A stretch of 30,038 nucleotides of DNA, from assembly GCA_026770575.1 (NCBI GenBank), contig MU657189.1, forward strand, positions 254,173 through 284,210, in the 5' to 3' direction. The notes under the pieces are model-generated. The model was not told where the DNA came from and ran no database searches. It saw nothing but the letters and a program-made list of their open reading frames with translations. Below are positions 1 to 11,040 of the stretch, piece by piece; the first letter of the stretch is position 1, and each line of letters starts with the position of its first letter. Position numbers and translations under genes: made by a program. The stretch is from Pelagophyceae sp. CCMP2097. Its lineage: Eukaryota; Sar; Pelagophyceae.

Positions 1-12
1 AACCCAGGGACG

Positions 13-812
13 TAGAGTAAAGGTCAATTTAAGAACCGGCTAAGCGGGGAAAAAATCAGAGGCCCGGCGACGCCGTTGTTTGCGGTTTTGACGCTGTCAG
101 AGGACGTGCCTGGGTGTCCTCCACCCACCCCCAAAACATGACGTCCGCGGGGGACCTCTGTGAGAAATTTAGCATAGGCAGAGTCCGGACCGACCATCGG
201 TTCTAAAAAAAGCACCTTAACGCTCCCCTCTCTCGCAAACCGGAGGACACCGGTCCGTCCGTGCAGTTTTAAAGGCCCTAAGGAGCAGTTCGAGGCGTTG
301 CGGTGGCCTGTGATGCTCGGCGTTGGCTGGGTTAGATCGGGGAAGGACGTGGCTTCAATCCAGCGCGCTGTGCGCGCCGGGAACGCTCGTAGCCACCGTA
401 GGTGCCCTCGAGGAGAGGACTAGATTTAGCCCCCGTCGGCTCCTCGTTAAGACCCTGCCTTCTAGGAGGAGCCGCATGCCCAGAGCAGCTCACGGGACAC
501 TCAGGACACCCCCAAAGGCGACTCACGCCAGCCAAAACCCGTCTGGCTGGCCGGAAACCGGCCATTATGAGGCCTCATAAGGTCAATTTTTCGTCACGGG
601 CGGACCGGTGTCCTCCAGTTTACGAGAGAGGGGATTGAAAAGACTTGGCCAGATGAAGAACCGGGCCCCTGGAGCCGGATAATATCCCAATGAGGGATTT
701 AATGGATTTTAATTGGGTCTTCAAAATGCCTTAATGCGATATTGAACGTCGTTTGTCGATTTTTTTCGTCGGTTCTTAAATTGACCAGGTTCTTAAATTG
801 ACCTTTACTCTA
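13..812. mobile_element. Non-autonomous inverted-repeat element, about 800 bp
   Basis: Positions 13-37 and 788-812 are perfect 25-bp inverted repeats beginning TAGAGTAAAGGTCAATTT. They are flanked by a possible 3-bp target duplication ACG (10-12 and 813-815). A second inverted pair lies inside: 225-261 against 597-633, 37 bp with about three mismatches, around the core GGACACCGGTCC. The right terminal repeat has an extra 17-bp tandem copy (771-787 and 788-804). No transposase or credible protein is encoded; the open frames at 323-638 are short and unsupported. It is MITE-like. The superfamily is unclear because a 3-bp duplication fits several families. Confidence 0.7.
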
Positions 813-1290
813 ACGTACATCATAGATAGTGCCCACAGCTCTGTTAGAAAGGTCAGAGGAGGGCACCGGCGGGGGGGCGAGCGCTTTGAGGGGAACGCGC
901 GGGTTGGAGCCGAGGGCCTGCCAGCAAAAAAACTGGGGCCCGCGGCCCGGCGTAGGACGCACGGCCGCGTCTAGCGCGCTCAACGGACGTTATCTGACCT
1001 CGCTAAAGCAGGGAAAGCGCCTCGGCGACGTCGACGTAACTTCGCCACGCGCCACGAGCCGGGCTAGCGCGAGGCTAACGCCCCCAGTACCACGCCTCTT
1101 GGATCAAGTGGTTATCTCGCCCCCCAGTACCACGCCCGCGCACCGCTCCCCGACGAAAGTTGCCTCAAGTCCCTGCGTCGTTCCTGGAGAAGGCGGTCTT
1201 TTTTTCGGCGACGCCGACCCTAACCCTTTAGAATATTGTTCCTGACGAACGCACCGATTTTTCCAACGGACCTTAAATAAGAATTTCAAA
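813..1290. other. Intergenic region upstream of the fucosyltransferase-like gene
   Basis: No supported gene. It contains two copies of CCCCCAGTACCACGCC (about 1081-1096 and 1121-1136). Between them, 1098-1124 is one of three window copies of a TTGGATCAAGTGGTT motif. The 138-codon open frame at 829-1245 has no recognisable domain and runs through these repeats, so it is not called as a gene. Confidence 0.5.
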
Positions 1291-1314
1291 GGCTCCCTTC
1301 GCGAGCCTGGAATA
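1291..1314 (+). promoter_or_regulatory. Hairpin motif 37 bp upstream of the start codon, possible promoter element
   Basis: The stretch reads GGCTCCCTTCGCGAGCC followed by TGGAATA and can fold as a short hairpin. Related motifs occur at 9173-9195, 11323-11344, 20543-20566 and 29133-29156. Here and at 20543-20566 it lies upstream of a gene in the sense orientation. It could be a core promoter motif or the remnant of a repeat family. A promoter role is inference. Confidence 0.3.
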
Positions 1315-1350
1315 ATCGCGTTCCCCGCGCCGCTCGCATCAGTCGCTCCA

Positions 1351-4300
1351 ATGGCGATGCGCCCGCTCCTGCTGCTCCTCGCCCTGCGGTTCTGCGCGCG
1401 CGGCGCGGAGACGGCCGGCGGCGTGGCGGCCGTGGGCGAGGCGGCGGTGGTCGCGGAGGCGGATGCGACGGCGGTCGCGGCGGACGGCGAGCAAACCGCC
1501 GTCCTTTCGGCCTTTGCGGCCATCCTGACGCAGCCGACTCTGAAAGCGCTTTACAACTGCTCTTGCGCGACGGCTCCGAGGTTTTACATTTTCGAACAGA
1601 AACATGCGATACGTGCAGGCCTGGCCCACCAATTCAGCAACCTCGAAGCTCTAATAGCAGAAGGCCTCTCCCTCGGCCGGGCCGTCTTACTCGACGCGCC
1701 GCGGCTCAGCGGCAGGCACGTCAACGGAAAACCGCAGATGCATGAGGCGTGGACGAGCTTCATCTCGCTCGAACGTTCGACTTTCCATTTAAAGAGTCGA
1801 GGCAAGGACGTCTGCAAAGGCTTGTTAAGCTCGTGCGTCGCGGAAGTGACGCGACGACAGGTGCGTCTTCGTTGCCCCTTTGGTACGCCCTCGCTTTGGT
1901 CCCTCGTCGTCAGGAAAAGTTTCCGCGGGTCCGATTCCCGGGATACGACCGCCACGACGCCAGTCCAACCGTCGTTCCGGGGCCCTTTGGAAACGGGTCC
2001 CTTTGGAAACGGCTCGTCCCCGGGCCCACTTGCACAGGCCGTCGAGGCGGCGCCGTCGTCGCGGACCCTTTCGTCTTCGGACCCTGTCAAGGCGGACAAG
2101 GGCCCCTTGCTCCGATGACGGCGAGGCGTCGTTCTCGATGGCCCTTTCGAAGGGCCCTTTCCAAGGGCCCATTCAAAGGGCCCTGAAGAAGGCCCCTCGA
2201 GAAGGCAGGTCCCATCTTCTGCAACGCCTTTCGGCACCTCGCAGGGCCGGAGCGGCGGCGCAGGCACGCCTGAGTGCGCGCGTCGGAAGCGCCCTCTTCC
2301 AGACGGCGGCGAGGAGCAGTCTTTGAGGCCGCAGAGATCTCTGGCCCGTATCCGGCCCGCACGCGGACGATAAGGGCCTTTTGCTGCCTCGTCGAGGTCC
2401 GCTCAAGCCAAACGCAGAGGGGGCCGTCGAAGGGGTCCCCTTGCTCCAACGGCGTCTGGCGGGCCCTTTCGAGGGACCGGAGAGGTGCCACCGTGGCCTT
2501 GTCCAGCAGGTTGCACCGCGTCGTCGGGTCCCGGAGGCTCCGAAAGGGCCGCCCGAAGACCACCGCAACGGACCGCCGAAGGGGTCGCGACGTTTGGGCA
2601 GTCGTCGGGGCCGCGTCTGGCACAAAGCTGGAGACGCGCGCAGCCGGGGCCAGAGGCGAGACCGGGACGCGACCCGGGGTCACGTCGGAATGGCAAACCC
2701 TTTGCCCGAAATATCGCGTCTCCGGGTCGGAGCGCCCTGCTCGCCCCTTTGAGGTGCCCTGCGTATGCATGGCGCTGTCTTTTTGGACTTGCTGCGATGG
2801 GAATGGCACTGTCCCCATTGACCTGGGATTGCCATGGGATTGCGATGGGACTCTCAACGGAATGACCGTGGAATTCCCCAATCCACGACGCTGGAATTGC
2901 CATCCCACGTGGAAAAACGCGCGACTTTTGAAACAGGGGCAGTGTATTCGAGTTGCTCAATCTGTGCCGCAGTCTCGGGTCGCACGTTGTCTTTGCGACC
3001 AAAGGACATCGCGACCAAATGCGTCTTCCAGAGGTCGGGTTCCGGACCAAGGCCAGACCCGCTCAAAGACCGCAACGCGAGAACCCGGCAAACCCGACCC
3101 GCCGGTGATAGGGCGAACCCGTCGCTGCGCCTATTTCCGGCGTCTTAAGACGGCCCCTCGAAACGGCGCCTTGAGGCGGCCCCTCGAGATGGCCCCTCGA
3201 GACGGGCCCTTTCGACGGCCATTCGAAACGGCGCCTTGAGACGCCCCCTCGAAACGGCGCCTTTTCGACGGCCCCTCGCCTCGAAATGGCTTCTCGAGGC
3301 GGCGATTCGAGACGGCTCTTCGAGGCGGCTCTTCGAGATGACCCCTTTCGACGGCCATTCGAAACGGCGCCTTGAGACGGCCCCTCCAGAGGCTCGGACG
3401 GTCGCTTGGGCGGTCCTTGGAGAGTTCCTTAGAGGGTCCCTCGACGGACCCTCTGTGACGGTCAATGCGGTTCTCCCGTTGAAGGTCACTCGGCTGCCGG
3501 CCCCTCGACTGCAGCTCCTCTACGACGTCCCCTGGACGGGCCCCTCGGACGGTCGCAAAGGACGGTCGCTGGCGGTCCCAAGGACGGTCCCTCGAACGAT
3601 GCCTTTGGCGGTCCTTTGGACAGTTTCCTTGGACAGTTTCCTTGGACAGTTCCATTGGACAGTTCCATTGGAGGGTCCCTTGGAGGGCCCCTTGGAGGGT
3701 CCCTCTGCGGCGGTCCAAAGCCGTCCTATCTCCTGGCGCAACGCCCTCTGAGATGGCCGTTGAAAGATGATGCAAAGGGCCCCTCGGTCCGTTTCAAAGG
3801 CCCGCTTCCAAGGCCCGTGGAAGAGGTCCAACGTGGCCCGTGGAAGAGGTCCAACGCGGTCCGTTGAAGAGGTCCAACGTGGTCCGTGGAAGAGGTCCAA
3901 CGCGGTCCGTGGAAGAGGTCCAACGCGGTCCGTTGAAGAGGTCCAACGTGGTCCGTTGAATTCCCTTTTGCAAAAGGCGCCGTGCAAAAAGGGTCCCCGT
4001 GGCAAAGGGCCAACTTTGGGCCCGGCGATGCCGACGCCAAGGTCCCGCCAGACGACGGGCGTCGAGAGGTCCCCTTGTGCTCGCTTGCCGCCACGATTTG
4101 CAGGGGTCAATTGAGACGGTCCCTTGAAAAAGGCCCGTCTTGGAGCTTTCGATGGGAACAAGTTCGTTTGGCAAGAGTCGCCCGGCGTTGCCCTGCACGC
4201 GGGCTCCCTGTCGCAAAGGACGGCTCGGTTCCGAAACGAGGGCCCGGAGTCCTGAAAAACGAGGCTTCTGGACAAAAGCTCATCGGTGCACCGCCCTCGG

Positions 4301-7300
4301 AAGATGTTTCCATCCGAATCAAATCCATCGAATGCATCTCAATGGTCCTCGTGGAACCCGGTGAGACGCCCTCGTGAAACCCGGCGAAACGCCGTTGCTT
4401 GAACGCAGGAGCATTCGGGCAAGGGTCGGTCGCGAAAAAACCCGCATCGGCTTTGACGAGCGACCAACCCGTCGTCTCGGATCGGGTTCGGGCCAGGGCC
4501 GCGGGCATGCACGTCGGCCAAAACGCGCAAAGCCGGCGAGCCCGACCCGCGGGTCGAACAGGGCGAAGCCGGCGCTGCCCCCCTCTGTGCAAAACGGCTC
4601 TGTGCAAAACGCCTCGAGACGGCTCCTCGAAACGGCCGCCTTTGACGGCCCCTCGAAAGGGTCCTCTCGAGGGTCCTCTGGACCCTCGAGAACAAGGGCC
4701 CTCTCAACCGCCAAATGCGAGTCGATCGAGACGGCCCTCGAGCAAAGGCCCTCGAGACAAGCCCCCGAGACAAGTCCTCGAGACGACCTTCGGGCTCTTC
4801 TCGCCGGACCCCCGCGAGGTCGCTCGAGACGACGCCATTCGAAATTTGATCCACCCGGACCGATAAACGGACCGACAACGGACCGAAAAAACGGACGAAA
4901 AAACGGACCCCAAAAAACGGACCCCAAAAACGGACCCCAAAAAACGGACCGAAAAACGGACCGAAAAAAAGGACCGATAAAACGGCGGATGGATCACGGC
5001 CGTTTTCAAATGTTGCCGACGCGGGCGACGGCAGAGAGGCCAAAGGCAGTCCCTCTCGATGGCGCCTTGAGACTGTCGCGGCACCTCGAAACGGCCTCTG
5101 CTTTGGCCGACCCGGACACCTCGAGGGCCCCCTGTTCAACGGCCCCTTGTTCAACGGCCCCTTGTCCAACGGCCCCTGTTCAACGGCCCCTTGTCCAAAG
5201 TCCCGGCCGCTTGGAATGCGGCTCCTTCTCGGGCCCTTGAACGCGGCCCCTTGAACGCGGCGCAGCTCGAATGGTGTCAATGACCCCTCTTCAAAAGTCC
5301 CCTTGCGCGGTCTTCTCGTCCTTGGACAAGGGCCCCTTTGCCCGTCTCGGCAAGACCCTCTGGACGGCCCTTGGACGGCCCCGTCGCCGAATCCGCCAGA
5401 TGGCCCCTCGAAGCGCGTCGTCTCGAGGGGGGCTCTTGAAGAGGTCCTCTGGAAGGGCGGTCCCTTTGGAAGGGCGGTGGGCCCCCTTTTCTCCGGCGAC
5501 CGAGTGCCACGCTCCCGGCGACGCGCGGGTTTTGCCGGGGCGAAGCCCTGTGGACCCGCATTGTGCAAGGTGCATTTGGTGGCGGTCGATTTTTTCGGCG
5601 TAGATTTCGGCGCTCACGGCCGACGACTTTGCCTTTCGCAAAAAGGTGCGTCTTTGCGCCGCCCGATTGGCGGGATGCGAGGCTAGGTCGAGTACCACGC
5701 CGGCGCCGTGCCCGCCTCTTTCAGAGGCGCTTCTCTGGTGCACCGCGGCTACCGTCGGAATCCGACCAAGGGCGAGGCAAAGGACCAGGCGAACCTAATC
5801 CGCAAGCTGCCCGGTTTTGCGGACCTGCTCGCCAACTTTAGCTTGACGCTGACTTTGGCGCCCTCGGACCTCATCTCGGAAGCGGCGTTGCCCGTCTTCG
5901 CCGCTCTAAAAAACGTGGCCGCGGGCAAGCCCGTCGTGGTGGTGCACGCGCGCAGGGGCGACAAGGTCCTGCGGGCCAAGTACTGCCCCTTTGAAATGGC
6001 GCAGGCCACGTCGCCCGAGCACATGGCCCGCACTTTGATGGCGGCGGGCTTCGCCAGGGGCACGGCGCTCTACATCATGTCCGACGAGCGGAACGCGTCG
6101 CACTTTGAGCCGTTGCGAGGCCTCGGCTTTCCTTTCTTCAGCGCAGCGAGTTTTTCGCACTTGAGCGACCTCGTCAAAGGTCAGTCGCGCGAGTGGACGC
6201 TCCTCAGATGGAAAACGGCGGTCCTTGAAAAGAGACTCCGAGAATACGGCCCTCCCTCTGAGACGCCCACGAGGGGGCCTTGCTTCGGCGGAGACTGCCG
6301 GAGACGGTTCGAGACTGCCGGAGACTGTGCTTTTCGAGAAGATGGGCCCGGAGGGACGGCATCCCGGGGTGGATGCCGCTGACCCTTGAAGCGGCCCCTT
6401 GAAGCGGCCCCAAACTGCGCGACGGCAAAAAGGATCCTCTCGTGGACGGCCCCTCTGGAGGCGGGGCCCCTCTGGAGGCGGCTCGGATCGTGCCCACTCG
6501 CCTCGAGGCGGGGCCCGAGACGGCCCCTCGATGGAGGGCGAGGACGAGACGGTGCCTCAAAAGGGCCCCTCGATGCGGGCCCTTCGACACGGCTCCTCGA
6601 GACGGCCCCTCGAGACGACGCCTCCGGACGGCCCCTCTGGAGGGTTTTGAGACGGCCGGGGGTCCGGGCCTCTGCGGATTTCAACGGCCCTCTGCGGTCC
6701 TCAACGTCCCTCTATACGGGCCCTCTGGATGGACTGCACCTCGAACCGCCCCCCCTCGAGACGGGCCCCAGCGCCTTTGGAGGCAGATGCTCGCAACGAC
6801 CCCACGACACGCCCCCTCTGCCTTTGAGGCGCCCAAAGGCGGTCGGGCCCTCTGGACACTGAAGACGCGGGTCGGAGACCCGTTCGCGGAGACACTGAAG
6901 AGAGACACTGGAACCGGACTCTGGGCCGCCACTCTGAAAGGTCCCTCTCACCGGCCCCTCTGGGCAGTCCCGTGGAGACGGATTCGGCCCCGCGAGATGG
7001 ACCCCTCGGAACGGTCGATATCCAACGGCCCGTCTCCGGTTCAGGGCCCCCTCTCAAACGTCCCTCTTGAACGTCGCTCTGGACGGCGCGGTTCAGGGCC
7101 CGCTCGAGGGCCCCTCGAAACGGCCCCTCAAAACGGCCATTGTCGAGAGGCGGACCTTTGCGATGGCAGGGGGAGCAGGGCCTCTTCGGCCCCATGGGAT
7201 TCCGCAAAAGAGGCCTTTGTGGATTCCTGCGGTCGCTCTGGAGGGACACTCTGGAGGGCCCCTCGATGCGCGCGACGGCGAAAAAAAACAAAGACCCCTC

Positions 7301-9026
7301 TGCCGGAGTGACGCCCAGACGGCGCCGGTGGATGGAGACGATGGACGGGCACTCTGGAGGGCCCCGTCAAAGGCGGGCCCCGCGAAGACGCACCATCGAC
7401 AAGGCCCTCGCAACGGCCGGAGACAGACGGGCCCTCAAAACGGCCCTCAAAACGGCCCCCAAAGAACGGCCCCCCAGAGAACGGCCCCGATCGAGAGCCC
7501 TTGAAGACGGCCCCCTCTCAAAGGTCCCTCGCGAGGGCAAGAGATACGGACCGATGGCAGACGGCTCCTCTGCGGGTTCAAAGGCCCCTCGAGGCGGCTC
7601 CTCTGGACGGCGGCTCGGTGAGGTGAGGGTTGATGATTTATATCCGGTACGGGCACGGTCCCTCTGGACGACGCCTCTGGACGGTCCCTCGAGGCGGCCC
7701 CGCGAGGCGACGTTTCGAGATGGACGCTCGGAACGGCCCCGCGAGGCGACGTTTCGAGACAGGCCCCGTCCCCAGAGAAGGGGCCCTCCACAGGTCCCTC
7801 GAGATGGGTCCCTCAAAACGGCCCCTCGGAAGGATCCTTGTTCACGCAGGCGGACCGAAAAACGGTCCCTCCGCAAGGTCCCTCGAGACGGGCGCTCTGG
7901 AGGGGCGCTCTTGACGGACGCTCTGGAAGTTGCTCCAGACGGTCTCCAGACGGGCCTTGCAGACGGCCCCCTCTCAAAGGCCCCCCGCGACGGCCTCCAT
8001 CTTGGCGAGCCTGATTCAAAGGCCCCTTTTTGCGGCGCCTCGTCGTCAGGCCCCATTTGATCGAGGGGGCTCGAGGAAGCCCCGTCCTCTGGATGATGCC
8101 TCGAGACGGGCCCTGTGAGACCCGGAGGGCCTCTTCAGAGGGTCCCTCGGTCAGAGGGTCCCTCGGGTCTCCGCCTTTGAGCGGCCCCTCTCGATGGCGG
8201 CAGACGGAGCAAGACAGGGTGCCTCACACTTCGTCCACGGCCTCTGAAGCCCCGAAACGACGGGCCCGACACGACGGCCCCGAAACGACGGCTGCGGACG
8301 CGCGACCTCTGCGGGCCCGCGAAAAAGGGCCCTCTCGAGTGGCAAATACGGGCACGGCAGGCCTCTGCGCTTCTTCGGGCCGAGGCCCCTCTTGATGGTC
8401 GGTCACAACGGCTCCGGTGGACGCCTTTTCAAGACTGCTCCGGCGGACGCTCACCGGTGGACGCAAACTCGAAACGATACGACGCCGCCAAGGAGACGGT
8501 CCCACTCGGCACTTGCTCGAGATGGCCCCTCTCTCCAGGCCCCTCTGGACAGCGGCCGAGCCGCCTCGTGCCAAGGCAGGCCTCTCACCGTGTTCTCTTG
8601 ATGGTCCCTCTGGAGGGTCCGTCCGGACGTGTCTCGCTCTCGCAAGTCCACATGTTCAAGACGGAGACGTGATGGGTTTCTTGACGGTCCCTTTTCGACG
8701 GTCCCGCTCGGCGACCCCTTTCCAATGTCCCCTGAGACGTCTCCATGCCGTCTCTCCAGGCGGTCCGCATGCTCCTCGCCAAAAATGGAGCCAAAGATTT
8801 ACGGTCGCAAATAGGTTGCCCGGCTGGATCCGAGGGCCCCTGCGAGAACTACTTCCTCTTTCAAACGGAGAACCACATCCTCCGATCCGTCTCACCGGAT
8901 CACCGAATTCTGACCATGGCCAACTCGCACGTCCCCCACGCCAAAGTTTGGCTGATGAAAGACTTTGGATCAGCCTGCCACGACCTCCACGGCAACGGGC
9001 CGCCCTTCCCGCTCGGCGCGCGATGA
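1351..9026 (+). CDS. O-fucosyltransferase-like glycosyltransferase, 3 exons, 404 aa
   Basis: The reconstructed exons are 1351-1860, 5687-6179 and 8815-9026, joining in frame (intron phases 0 and 1) to 404 residues. Residues 1-18 form a signal peptide (Leu run, then ARG/AE), so the product probably works in the secretory pathway. Around 88-115, GLAHQFSNLEALIAEGLSLG resembles the first nucleotide-sugar-side motif of the O-fucosyltransferase superfamily. Residues 253-262 (VVVVHARRGD) are the family's signature arginine motif, and 301-306 (MSDERN) matches a later conserved strand. The third exon supplies ENYFLFQTE (345-353), which in related proteins follows directly after the xSDLV segment ending exon 2; this supports the junction. 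The acceptor substrate is unknown. Reading on past 6179 enters repeat DNA, which argues for the splice. The family call is firm to superfamily level only. Confidence 0.75.
3616..3703. repeat. 12-13 bp tandem array, about 7 copies
   Basis: Units read TTGGACAGTTTCC (twice), TTGGACAGTTCCA (twice), then TTGGAGGGTCCC variants (three times). It shows directly that the intron repeat has a unit of 12-13 bp which changes in blocks. Confidence 0.85.
3817..3954. repeat. 23-bp tandem array, 6 copies
   Basis: The unit is GTGGAAGAGGTCCAAC followed by a variable CGTGGCC or GCGGTCC end. Six contiguous copies of exactly 23 bp differ at a few positions only, so the array is younger than the surrounding degenerate repeat. 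Confidence 0.9.
4857..4983. repeat. AAACGGACC-type tandem array
   Basis: About nine units of 11-16 bp around ACGGACC are separated by A-rich spacers (AAACGGACCCCAAA, AAACGGACCGAAA). It is the only A-rich array in this intron. Confidence 0.8.
5132..5198. repeat. 15-bp tandem array TTCAACGGCCCCTTG
   Basis: Four to five copies of TTCAACGGCCCCTTG or TCCAACGGCCCCTTG, with small length changes. This is a local expansion of the intron repeat. Confidence 0.8.
6180..8814 (+). repeat. Intron 2 (2635 bp) of the fucosyltransferase-like gene, same degenerate repeat class
   Basis: The donor is AAAG|GTCAGT after SDLVK and the acceptor AATAG|GTTGCC before the CENYFLFQ segment, phase 1. The content is diverged CGAGACGGCCCCTC / CTCTGGAGGG units throughout, without a recognisable protein. 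The long open frames at 6442-7311 and 7140-8060 are repeat products. Confidence 0.7.
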
Positions 9027-9794
9027 CGATCAAGCCGCTCGCAAAGGCGGGCGGCCGCGGAGAAAAAAAGGAGACGCGGGGCAAGGCGGCCGCCGTCGTG
9101 ATCCGCGCGGCGGCGCGCGACGTTTGACACCAACGTCCGCGCGGCGCAAACGCTCCCGCGCCGGAGCGCACTTCCCAGGCTCCCGTACAGAGCCCATGGT
9201 TCCATGGTGCGCTCGCTCAAAGAATATTCAAGGGCATTCGCCAAAGGGCGGGTGAAGATTTGACGAATGTCTTGGTTGTTTTGCAACAATTGGGCCTTTG
9301 CAACTACTTGGGTCGGAGGAAGTCCCAAGGTCGGTGTTGTGTGTTGGGACTACAAAGTGAGAGTGCGGAACACGACCCCCCCTGGGGCGCGGGCACCCAG
9401 GTGGACAGAGGGCGTTTTTAAATGAAGGCCCGGGTCCTTCACAATATTCAGACTTCACGCTGGCTCCGCCGCCGTCGGCCGGCTGCGCCGGCCGTCGGCC
9501 GGCAGTCGCCTGTGCCCTGGGGCCGGACACCGGGGTGGGCGTTTCGCAGAGGAAGAGGCCGCACGTTGGGGTCGGCGCCATCGTCGACGATCGTCGTCGA
9601 CTCGCTGTTTGCGACCGGCGCGGCGGCCCCAGGCGCCTGGGGCCGCGTCGGCGTCGATCTCGAAGGGGTCATCGTGCGCGCGAGGGCGTCGAGTGCACCG
9701 CGCTGTCGGCGTTGCTGCCCGGCGCCGCCGCGCCAGGCTGGTGCTTAGGGGAGCGGTGGCATCGACCCGCCGCACGTCGTCTGAGCCGGCGCCT
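9027..9794. other. Intergenic region between convergent genes
   Basis: 9171-9235 is about 60 bp similar to 11319-11377 (both start TCCCAGGCTCCCG and end CGCTCAAAGAATRTTC), a dispersed repeat. 9450-9790 is GC-rich and Arg/Ala-coding in several frames with no frame preferred. No gene is called. Confidence 0.5.
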
Positions 9795-10236
9795 CTAAGA
9801 CCAGCGGCGCAACCGGACGCTGGCCTCGCTGGGCCTCGCTTTGCCCGTCCGCCGGGTAGACGCGCCGCCTGCGCCGGAGAGCCGGTCGCCCATCTGCCGC
9901 GTAGAGGGTTCGCGGCGGCGGTGCGTGGAATCCTGCTTGCGTCTGCGCATGCGCCTTGAGGCCTACGCCGCGCGTCGCGCGGGCGGCTTCCGGCGCGGCC
10001 GCGCAAGGGCGCCGGGAACGCGCGGGGGTCGTCGGAGATGGAATATGCGAGCGAGTCGCGCGCCCGCTGCGCCACTTCGCCCACGGACCGCTCAAACTGC
10101 TTCAGCGCCTCGCCGATCTTCTGCTCCTGCTCCCGCCGCGCCGCGTCCATGTCGCGGCCCATGGCGCCGACCTGGCGCCGCGACCCCGTGGACCTCGAGG
10201 AAGACTTCCACGGCCCGGCACCAGCGTCGCCGCCAT
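9795..10236 (-). CDS. Possible small coiled-coil protein, 3 exons, 113 aa
   Basis: The proposed exons are 10236-10222, 10171-10013 and 9962-9795, joined by two introns of exactly 50 nt (10221-10172 GT..CAG, and 10012-9963 GC..TAG), both phase 0. The product begins MAATLVGAMGRDMDAARREQ, continues as a charged amphipathic helix (EQEQKIGEALKQFERSV, likely coiled coil), then an Arg/Ser-rich tail ending RLRRWS. Without the second splice the frame runs on to 9455 as Arg/Ala-rich sequence that looks non-coding. An in-frame TGA lies upstream of the first ATG. The segment before the ATG (VAFRTKLVER) also looks coding, so an upstream exon may exist. No family is recognised; existence as a gene is tentative. 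Confidence 0.4.
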
Positions 10237-10304
10237 GCGTTCCACGAGTTTCGTGCGGAACGCGACGCGCGCGAGCGTCGGCCACGGAACGTCGCCGCGG
10301 CGTC

Positions 10305-10384
10305 GCTGCCCTGCCTCCGGAGTTCAGCGCACCACGGGGGTAACGCCGCTGCCCTTGCCTCTTGGAGTTCAGCGCACCACGGGG
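10305..10384. repeat. 43-bp imperfect tandem duplication
   Basis: Two units starting at 10305 and 10348 share GCTGCCCTTGCCTC and an identical 21-bp block beginning GGAGTTCAGCGCACC (10319-10339 and 10364-10384). They lie just upstream of the proposed minus-strand gene start. Confidence 0.8.
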
Positions 10385-10488
10385 CCCGGGCGGTAATGGG
10401 ATCTTTCGTGTGCTATGGGTTATGGGTTTATACGTTACCGAAAGAATTCATTTTCTCGAAAGTTCAGACAAATGCCGATGGTATGATA

Positions 10489-10570
10489 TCACCGCAAATT
10501 TTAATGTACCCAGCGCAAATTTTATGGTACTTCACCGCAAATTTATTGGTACTTCAACCGCAAGTTCAGT
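10489..10570. repeat. AT-rich imperfect tandem repeat, about 23 bp, 3-4 copies
   Basis: Units follow the pattern CACCGCAAATTTTATGGTAC. They lie immediately left of the MITE at 10601. The function is unknown. Confidence 0.7.
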
Positions 10571-10600
10571 AGTTTGGCGATGAGGACGGACATGTAGAAG

Positions 10601-11032
10601 TAAGGTAGGACTTAGTTATTTTTTCAACTTGTTTATGGCGAGTTATCCTTGCTTTTCGGCCGCCAACTAACTCGTAATTGGGAGAGTGGCATCCAACTCG
10701 CCTCGAGTTAGTTATTCGGCGGTCGATGAGCCAACTACCTCCAAGTTGAGTTGAGACAGCATTAGTCAGATCCAAATATTTCAAGGCGAAATTGCTGTCA
10801 ATTATTCGATATTTACCCTATTTGGGGCCTTTTTACCCATTTTCAACTCAAAATACCTGAGTTTTCTATGTTTCCCGTCAAAACCAACTCTAAATGAGTT
10901 GACGAAAATTTGATTGACAACTAACGACTGGCCCAGTTGCCTCGAATATTTTGAACGACAACTCACTCAACTCAACTGGGAAAATACAGGGGCTTTAATC
11001 AACTCCAACTCCAGCAACTAGATCCTACCTTA
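10601..11032. mobile_element. 432-bp MITE with 17-bp inverted ends and 8-bp target duplication
   Basis: The ends are TAAGGTAGGACTTAGTT (10601-10617) and its inverse with two mismatches (11016-11032). The 8-bp sequence TGTAGAAG directly flanks both ends (10593-10600 and 11033-11040), a clear target-site duplication. The interior is AT-rich and full of AACTC/GAGTT words that can pair. No protein is encoded. An 8-bp duplication suggests an hAT-like or other 8-bp-duplicating parent; the family is not proven. Confidence 0.85.
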
Positions 11033-11040
11033 TGTAGAAG

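Larger units (their letters stand above)
1861..5686 (+). repeat. Intron 1 (3826 bp) of the fucosyltransferase-like gene, degenerate GGCCCC/TCGA repeat
   Basis: The donor is CAG|GTGCGT and the acceptor CTAG|GTCGAG, phase 0. Almost the whole intron consists of diverged units of about 12-16 bp built on GGCCCCTCGAGACG or GGCCCCTTGAAACG. It is rich in GGCCC and TCGA and therefore in quasi-palindromes. Local homogenised arrays lie at 3616-3703, 3817-3954, 4857-4983 and 5132-5198. Less repetitive islands occur around 2760-3060 and 4270-4480. The long open frames here (for example 4339-5568 on the minus strand) show no domain and reflect the scarcity of TA-containing codons. Confidence 0.7.

Noticed and set aside
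4339..5568. 409-codon minus-strand open frame with Phe/Gly/Arg runs
   Set aside because: It translates the AAACGGACC array and GGCCCC repeats inside the fucosyltransferase intron; no conserved domain.
3001..9000. CRISPR-like array, because of regularly spaced short repeats
   Set aside because: Units are contiguous or irregularly spaced and diverged, without unique spacers, and lie in introns of a eukaryotic gene.
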